Shown: positions 59,172 to 64,000 of the stretch, piece after piece
Layout of the letters: every line of letters begins with the position of its first letter
Numbering within the stretch: position 1 is the stretch's first letter
Assembly (NCBI RefSeq): GCF_000012945.1
Contig: NC_007510.1
Span: 434,001-498,000 of the forward strand
Origin: Burkholderia lata
GTDB lineage: Bacteria > Pseudomonadota > Gammaproteobacteria > Burkholderiales > Burkholderiaceae
DNA length: 64,000 bases
Direction: 5' to 3'
Translations under genes and position numbers: made by a program
Notes under the pieces: generated by a model
What the model was told of the DNA's origin: nothing
Databases searched by the model: none
What the model saw: the letters and a program-made list of their open reading frames with translations, nothing else

Positions 59172-60203
59172 TCAGCGCTTGAACTGCTGCGTGAAGCGCA
59201 CGAGTTCGTCGACTTTCGCGCGGGCCTTGCCGCTCGCGATCGCTTCGCGGGCGAGCTGGATGCCGTCCGCGATCGATTCGGCGACGTTCGCCGCATAGAG
59301 CGCGGTACCCGCGTTCAGCGTGACGATCTCGCGTGCGACGCTCGGCTGGTTGTCCAGCGCGCCGAGCATCATCGTGCGCGATTCGTCGGCATTTTCCACC
59401 TTCAGCGTGCGGTTCGACACCATCTGCAGGCCGAAGTCTTCCGGATGGATCTCGTATTCGTGCACCTTGCCGTCGCGCAGCTCGCCGACGAGCGTTGCCG
59501 CGCCGAGCGATACCTCGTCCATCCCGTCCTTGCCGTACACGACGAGCACATGCTGCGCGCCCAGACGCTGCATCACGCGCACCTGGATGCCGACGAGGTC
59601 GGGGTGGAACACGCCCATCAACTGGTTCGGCGCGCCGGCCGGATTGGTCAGCGGGCCGAGGATGTTGAAGATCGTGCGCACGCCGAGCTCGCGGCGCACG
59701 GCCGCGATGTTCTTCATCGCCGGGTGATGGTTCGGCGCGAACATGAAGCCCATGCCCGTTTCGGCGATCGATGCGGCAACCTGGTCGGACTGCAGGTCGA
59801 TGTTCACGCCGAGCGCCTCGAGCACGTCGGCGCTGCCGGACTTGCTCGATACGCCGCGGTTGCCGTGCTTCGCGACTTTCGCGCCGGCCGCGGCCGTGAC
59901 GAACATCGACGCGGTCGAGATGTTGAACGTGTGCGAGCCGTCGCCGCCGGTGCCGACGATGTCGACGAAGTTCGAGTTGTCCTGCACCTCGACGTGATTC
60001 GCGAATTCGCGCATCACGGTTGCGGCGGCGGCGATCTCGCCGATCGTCTCCTTCTTCACGCGCAGCCCGGTGATGATCGCGGCCGCCATCACGGGCGACA
60101 TGTCGCCGCGCATGATGAGCCGCATCAGGTGCAGCATCTCGTCGTGGAAGATCTCGCGGTGTTCGATCGTGCGCTGCAGCGCTTCCTGCGGGGTAATCGT
60201 CAT
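59172..60203 (-). CDS. trpD: Anthranilate phosphoribosyltransferase
   Basis: 343 residues. The phosphoribosyl-binding [19 protein letters not shown] and [22 protein letters not shown] are intact, as is [22 protein letters not shown]. It is a stand-alone TrpD, not fused to TrpG. It joins anthranilate and PRPP. Confidence 0.98.
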
Positions 60204-60216
60204 CGTGAGGCTCCCG

Positions 60217-60807
60217 TCAGGCGGCTTGCGCGGCCGCGGCGCGTGCCTGCTTCAGGAAATTCTCGAGCAGCGCGTGGCCATGCTCGGACAGGATCGATTC
60301 CGGGTGGAACTGCACACCTTCGATCGGCAGCGTCTTGTGGCGCACGCCCATGATTTCGCCGTCGTCGGTCCACGCGGACACCTCGAGGCAGTCGGGCAGC
60401 GATTCGCGCTCGATCGCGAGCGAGTGGTAGCGCGTGACGTCGAAGTGCTTCGGCAGGTCGGCGAATACACCACTGCAGTCGGTTTCGATCTTGCTCACCT
60501 TGCCGTGCATGATGGTTTTCGCGCGCACGACGCGGCCGCCGAAGGCCTCGCCGATCGCCTGATGGCCGAGGCAGACGCCGAGGATCGGCTTCTTGCCCGC
60601 GAATTCCTTCAGCACGTCGAGCGTGATGCCCGCGTGCTGCGGGTTGCTCGGGCCGGGCGACAGGCAGATCGCATCGGGATTCAGGCTCGCGATTTCGTCG
60701 AGCGTGATTTCGTCGTTGCGGTAGGTGCGCACGTCCTCGCCGAGTTCGCCGAAGTACTGGACCAGGTTGTAGGTAAACGAATCGTAGTTGTCGATCATGA
60801 GCAGCAT
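60217..60807 (-). CDS. trpG: Anthranilate synthase glutamine amidotransferase subunit
   Basis: 196 residues from ATG 60807 ([19 protein letters not shown]). The class I amidotransferase nucleophile is in [15 protein letters not shown], and the catalytic His-Glu is in [13 protein letters not shown]. It supplies ammonia to TrpE. In related bacteria the subunit can also serve p-aminobenzoate synthesis; that cannot be judged here. It is 13 bp after trpE. Confidence 0.98.
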
Positions 60808-60820
60808 GGTCAGTCTCCGG

Positions 60821-62314
60821 TCAGAAGTCGCTATCGAGGCCGTCCTGGACCTGTTCGGCCGCACGCAGCACTGCGCGCGCCTTGTTCTCGGTCTCTTGCC
60901 ATTCGGATTCGGGCACCGAATCCGCGACGACGCCGGCCGCCGCTTGCACGTACAGGTTGCCGTTGTGGATCAGGCCCGTGCGGATCGCGATCGCGAGATC
61001 CATCTCGCCCGAGAACGACAGGTAGCCGACGGCGCCGCCGTACAACCCGCGCTTGACCGGCTCGAGTTCGTCGATCAGTTCCATCGCACGGACCTTCGGC
61101 GCACCGGACAGCGTGCCGGCCGGGAACGTCGCGCGCAGCACGTCGTAGTTCGTCATGCCGGGCTTCAGCTTGCCTTCGACCGAGCTGACGATGTGCTGCA
61201 CGTGCGAGTATTTCTCGATGACCATCTGGTCGGTCACGTGCACCGAGCCGATTTCCGCGATGCGGCCGACGTCGTTGCGCGCGAGGTCGATCAGCATCAC
61301 GTGCTCGGCGATCTCCTTCGGATCGTTGAGCAGCTCGGTCGCGAGTTCCGCGTCGCGCTCGGGCGTGTTGCCGCGCGGGCGCGTGCCGGCCAGCGGGCGG
61401 ATCGTGACGATCTGGTCTTCGCCACGCTTTTCCTGGCGCACGAGGATTTCCGGCGATGCGCCGACCACGTGGAAATCGCCGAAGTTGTAGTAGTACATGT
61501 ACGGCGACGGGTTCAGCGAACGCAGTGCGCGATACAGCGACAGCGGATTGTCGCGATACGGCTTCGTCAGGCGCTGGCCGACCTGGATCTGCATCAGCTC
61601 GCCGGCCGCGATGTATTCTTTCGCCTGGCGCACGGCGGCCAGATAGTCGTCCTTCTTGAACTCGCGGAACGTCTCGGTGCGCACGCTCGCCGACGTGACC
61701 GGCGGCTGCACGGTCGTGCGCAGGCGCTGCTTCAGTTCGCGCAGGCGCTGCTTCGCCTTCGTATAGGCTTCGGCCTGGCTCGGGTCGGCGTAGATGATCA
61801 GGTACAGCTTGCCGGCGAGGTTGTCGATGACCGCCACTTCCTCGGTCAGCAGCAACTGGATATCGGGCAGGCCGAGATCGTCGCGCGGCGTGGTGTTCGC
61901 GAGCTTCTTCTCGATGTAACGCACCGCGTCGTAGCCGAAATAGCCGGCGAGACCGCCGCAGAAGCGCGGCAGGCCCGGGCGCTGCGCCACCTTGAAGCGC
62001 GCCTGGAACGATTCGATGAACTGGAACGGGTCACCGTCATGCGTCTCGACGACCTGGCCGTCGCGCACGACTTCCGACACGCCGTTGCGGGTACGCACGA
62101 GCGTACGGGCGGGCAGGCCGATGAACGAATAGCGGCCGAAGCGTTCGCCGCCGACCACCGATTCGAGCAGGAACGAGTTGGCGCCCGAGCGTTCGGGCTG
62201 GGCCAGCTTCAGGTAGAGGGACAGCGGCGTTTCGAGATCGGCGAGGGCTTCCGCGATCAGCGGGATGCGGTTGTAGCCTTCGTTCGCGAGCGATTGAAAT
62301 TCGAGTTCGGTCAT
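60821..62314 (-). CDS. trpE: Anthranilate synthase component I
   Basis: 497 residues from ATG 62314 ([19 protein letters not shown]); the longer frame to 62359 lacks a ribosome site in family position. The feedback site region [18 protein letters not shown] near the N-terminus is typical of tryptophan-sensitive enzymes, and the chorismate-binding part has [31 protein letters not shown] and [16 protein letters not shown]. It makes anthranilate from chorismate. A leader peptide and attenuator lie upstream. Confidence 0.98.
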   Translation of the reverse strand: MTELEFQSLANEGYNRIPLIAEALADLETPLSLYLKLAQPERSGANSFLLESVVGGERFGRYSFIGLPARTLVRTRNGVSEVVRDGQVVETHDGDPFQFIESFQARFKVAQRPGLPRFCGGLAGYFGYDAVRYIEKKLANTTPRDDLGLPDIQLLLTEEVAVIDNLAGKLYLIIYADPSQAEAYTKAKQRLRELKQRLRTTVQPPVTSASVRTETFREFKKDDYLAAVRQAKEYIAAGELMQIQVGQRLTKPYRDNPLSLYRALRSLNPSPYMYYYNFGDFHVVGASPEILVRQEKRGEDQIVTIRPLAGTRPRGNTPERDAELATELLNDPKEIAEHVMLIDLARNDVGRIAEIGSVHVTDQMVIEKYSHVQHIVSSVEGKLKPGMTNYDVLRATFPAGTLSGAPKVRAMELIDELEPVKRGLYGGAVGYLSFSGEMDLAIAIRTGLIHNGNLYVQAAAGVVADSVPESEWQETENKARAVLRAAEQVQDGLDSDF

Positions 62315-62533
62315 GTTCCGGTCCTGTTCGGGACGAGCGGCGCGTGCGCCAGGGATCACTTGACGCTGCGCGGGGTGCCGTCGGCGAAAGGGCGGTCGAT
62401 CGAGAAGTGCCTGTTGCCGGCCGGCACTCCGGGCGTGAACGTCGCGAGCCTGCGGCCGAGCCTGAACGCAAGCGTTCGGACGCGGTAGAACTCGAGGTGG
62501 TGCGACGATCGGCGCGCGGATGCGCAGCGAGAT

Positions 62534-62580
62534 AAAAAACGGCGCTGAAGACGTGCTTCAGCGTACCTCATCGAAGAGGT
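62534..62580 (-). terminator. Trp attenuator: terminator hairpin and pause hairpin
   Basis: On the - strand, a terminator hairpin of an 8-bp perfect stem (CGCTGAAG / CTTCAGCG, 62543-62563) is followed by GCCG-like spacer and six T (62539-62534). Just before it is a second hairpin ACCTC / GAGGT (62565-62580). They follow the trpL stop directly, so stalled or fluent translation of the Trp codons would choose between terminator and read-through into trpE, 220 bases on. Mutually exclusive pairing is inferred, not computed. Confidence 0.75.
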
Positions 62581-62654
62581 TAGCGCGACCAGCGACGCCA
62601 GGGCCAGGCTCCCCGGTCGATGCTGCTCAGACTCCGTTTTTTATTCAGAAACAT
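62580..62654 (-). CDS. trpL: Trp operon leader peptide
   Basis: 24 residues, beginning MFLNKKRSLSS and ending in GAWPWRRWSR. Three Trp codons lie within six codons (residues 17, 19, 22) next to the stop, as expected for a leader sensed by tRNA-Trp. It sits 17 bp after gph and before a T-run hairpin and trpE. The ribosome site is weak, which lowers certainty of the start. Its product has no other role. Confidence 0.82.
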   Translation of the reverse strand: MFLNKKRSLSSIDRGAWPWRRWSR

Positions 62655-62671
62655 GCAGATGGAAGAAATAA

Positions 62672-63436
62672 TCAGAGGGTTGGCCGGCCGGCGTTGTGCG
62701 CGGAGATCGCGCGAGCTGCGACCAGCAACGAATCGACTATACCATCCGAATTTATCGTTTGTATAGCTTTGCCATGGTTGTAGCCGTACGGCACCGTCAG
62801 CGTCGCCATCCCGGCCGCGCGGCCCGCCAGCGCATCGTTTTCCGAGTCGCCGATCGCGACTGCCGCATCCGGTGCGACGCCGAGCGCATTGCAGGCCGTC
62901 AGCATCGGCAACGGGTCGGGCTTCTTGCGCGCGACGCTGTCGCCGCCGAGCACGATGCCGAAGCAATCGGCCAGCCCGTACTGCTCGAGCAGCTCGACCG
63001 CGAAGCGGTGCGGCTTGTTCGTCACGCACGCGAGCCGGATGCCGGCTGCGCGCAGCGCGTCGAGGCCGGCGGCTACGTCCGGATAGAGGTGCGTGTGGCG
63101 GCCGTTGATCTTCGCGTACTCGGTCTGGTAGATCGCCAGCGCGTCGTCGAAGCGCGCGTGCGCTTCGTCGGCCGGGAAGCGCGGCTTCAGCACGCTCTGG
63201 ATCAGGTGTTCGGAGCCCTTGCCGACGTAGCCGATCACCTCGTCGCGCGACGTGGCCGGTGCGCCGAGCTGCGCGAGCATCCCGTTCAGGCCGGCCGTGA
63301 AATCGTCGGCCGTATCGACCATGGTGCCGTCGAGATCGATCAGCGCCGCGTCGATGCGCGGCGTGGCGAAGCGGATCGGGGCGGCTTCCGTGGCGGCCCC
63401 GGCCGGCGCATGGCCGGCGAGCGACGATTCGGCCAC
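62672..63436 (-). CDS. gph: Phosphoglycolate phosphatase (HAD family)
   Basis: 254 residues from GTG 63436, with GGAG eight bases upstream, and 4 bp after the rpe stop. Motif I is ALIDLDGTMVDTADDF, motif II CVTNKPHRFA, motif III KKPDPLPML and motif IV AIGDSENDALAGRAAG. The first ~28 residues precede the usual family start. It dephosphorylates 2-phosphoglycolate. Its last codons are AT-rich and appear to hold the trp promoter. Confidence 0.95.
   Translation of the reverse strand: MAESSLAGHAPAGAATEAAPIRFATPRIDAALIDLDGTMVDTADDFTAGLNGMLAQLGAPATSRDEVIGYVGKGSEHLIQSVLKPRFPADEAHARFDDALAIYQTEYAKINGRHTHLYPDVAAGLDALRAAGIRLACVTNKPHRFAVELLEQYGLADCFGIVLGGDSVARKKPDPLPMLTACNALGVAPDAAVAIGDSENDALAGRAAGMATLTVPYGYNHGKAIQTINSDGIVDSLLVAARAISAHNAGRPTL
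62736..62769 (-). promoter_or_regulatory. Candidate trp promoter inside the 3' end of gph
   Basis: On the - strand TATAGT (62741-62736) is a good -10 box; the -35 region (around 62764-62759, ATACAA) is poor. A start near 62729 would put the leader peptide about 75 nt downstream. The gph codons here are AT-rich and rare for this genome (ATA three times, AAA, AAT, GGT), as if chosen for a promoter. Confidence 0.5.
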
Positions 63437-63440
63437 GGTG

Positions 63441-64000
63441 TCAGCTCCGCTCGACGGTCGCGAGCGCGGCGCGCATCTCGTCGATCACCGTGCGGTAGTC
63501 GGGCTTGCCGAAGATGGCCGAACCCGCGACGAAGGTGTCGGCGCCGGCCGCTGCGATTTCCGCGATGTTGTCGGTCTTCACGCCGCCGTCGACCTCGAGC
63601 AGGATCTCGCGGCCGGTGCGCTCCGTGTACGCGTCGATGCGTGCACGTGCTTCGCGCAGCTTGTTCAGCGTTTCCGGAATGAACGACTGGCCGCCGAAGC
63701 CCGGGTTGACCGACATCAGCAGCACGAAGTCGAGACGATCCATCACGTGGTCGAGGTAGTTCAGCGGCGTGGCCGGGTTGAACACGAGGCCGGCCTTGCA
63801 GCCGTGGTCGCGGATCAGCGACAGCGTGCGGTCGATGTGATCGGAGCCTTCCGGGTGGAAGCTGATCAGGTTAGCACCGGCTTTCGCAAAATCGGGCACG
63901 ATCCGGTCGACCGGGCGCACCATCAGGTGCACGTCGATCGGCACCTGCACGTGCGGGCGGATCGCTTCGCACACGAGCGGGCCGATCGTCAGGTTCGGCA
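63441..64000 (-). CDS. rpe: Ribulose-phosphate 3-epimerase (5' end outside window)
   Basis: The frame stays open to the window edge, giving the last 186 or so residues. [50 protein letters not shown] and [14 protein letters not shown] carry the metal-binding His and catalytic Asp of Rpe. It interconverts ribulose- and xylulose-5-phosphate. Internal GTG at 63974 is not the start. Followed within 4 bp by gph. Confidence 0.97.
   Translation of the reverse strand, partial: PNLTIGPLVCEAIRPHVQVPIDVHLMVRPVDRIVPDFAKAGANLISFHPEGSDHIDRTLSLIRDHGCKAGLVFNPATPLNYLDHVMDRLDFVLLMSVNPGFGGQSFIPETLNKLREARARIDAYTERTGREILLEVDGGVKTDNIAEIAAAGADTFVAGSAIFGKPDYRTVIDEMRAALATVERS

Noticed and set aside
62356..62571. 71-codon - strand frame between trpL and trpE
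   Set aside because: Starts inside the attenuator hairpin and runs over the T-run; Arg-rich, no ribosome site. Read as leader RNA, not a gene.

Overview
The window looks like a chromosomal segment of a high-GC betaproteobacterium, most probably Burkholderia (Burkholderia cepacia complex or a close relative). This rests on protein similarity recalled by eye, on the gene order hemA-prfA-prmC-grxD-ubiX and rpe-gph-trpE-trpG-trpD-trpC, and on a Burkholderia-type type VI secretion (T6SS) locus. No database search was run. I see no rRNA, tRNA, CRISPR array or insertion sequence.

Bases 1-16050 hold one arm of a T6SS locus. On the + strand are the 3' end of tssA, a vgrG, an AT-richer cassette with a membrane-active candidate effector (3578-5014), three related polytopic membrane proteins that look like immunity proteins (5016-7443), and a broken fourth copy (7518-7784). 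The - strand arm runs back towards this cassette: tssM, tagF and an OmpA-like protein, fed from about 13.8 kb. A TagX-like M15 peptidase and a divergent single-pass membrane protein with a Cys-rich tail follow.

Bases 16250-30560 are mostly housekeeping or accessory genes: a CorA/ZntB transporter, a short XapX protein, a quinone oxidoreductase with a divergent LysR regulator, an M1 aminopeptidase lipoprotein, a WHy/LEA14 lipoprotein, two methyltransferases, DUF1415, a TetR regulator with a clear operator facing an MFS transporter, a nitroreductase, an Hsp70-like YegD, and a cold-shock protein with its own promoter and long leader.

Bases 30970-50690 hold an APC permease, a LigB-type dioxygenase, the ubiX-grxD-prmC-prfA-hemA cluster, a response regulator whose receiver has lost its phosphoacceptor, a Xaa-Pro aminopeptidase operon, ettA, a GcvA-type LysR regulator divergent from an MFS transporter, a GABA-permease-like transporter with two inverted repeats upstream, and an alpha/beta hydrolase.

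Bases 50700-64000 hold ychF, a UbiH-type hydroxylase, dsbC, an M61 peptidase, azoR, and then a long - strand unit: rpe (partial), gph, a trp leader peptide with attenuator, trpE, trpG, trpD, trpC, a CYTH protein and ung. The trp leader peptide (24 codons, three Trp), its terminator hairpin, and a likely promoter inside the end of gph are among the clearest regulatory findings. Ung has a possible sliding-clamp binding motif in its N-terminal tail.
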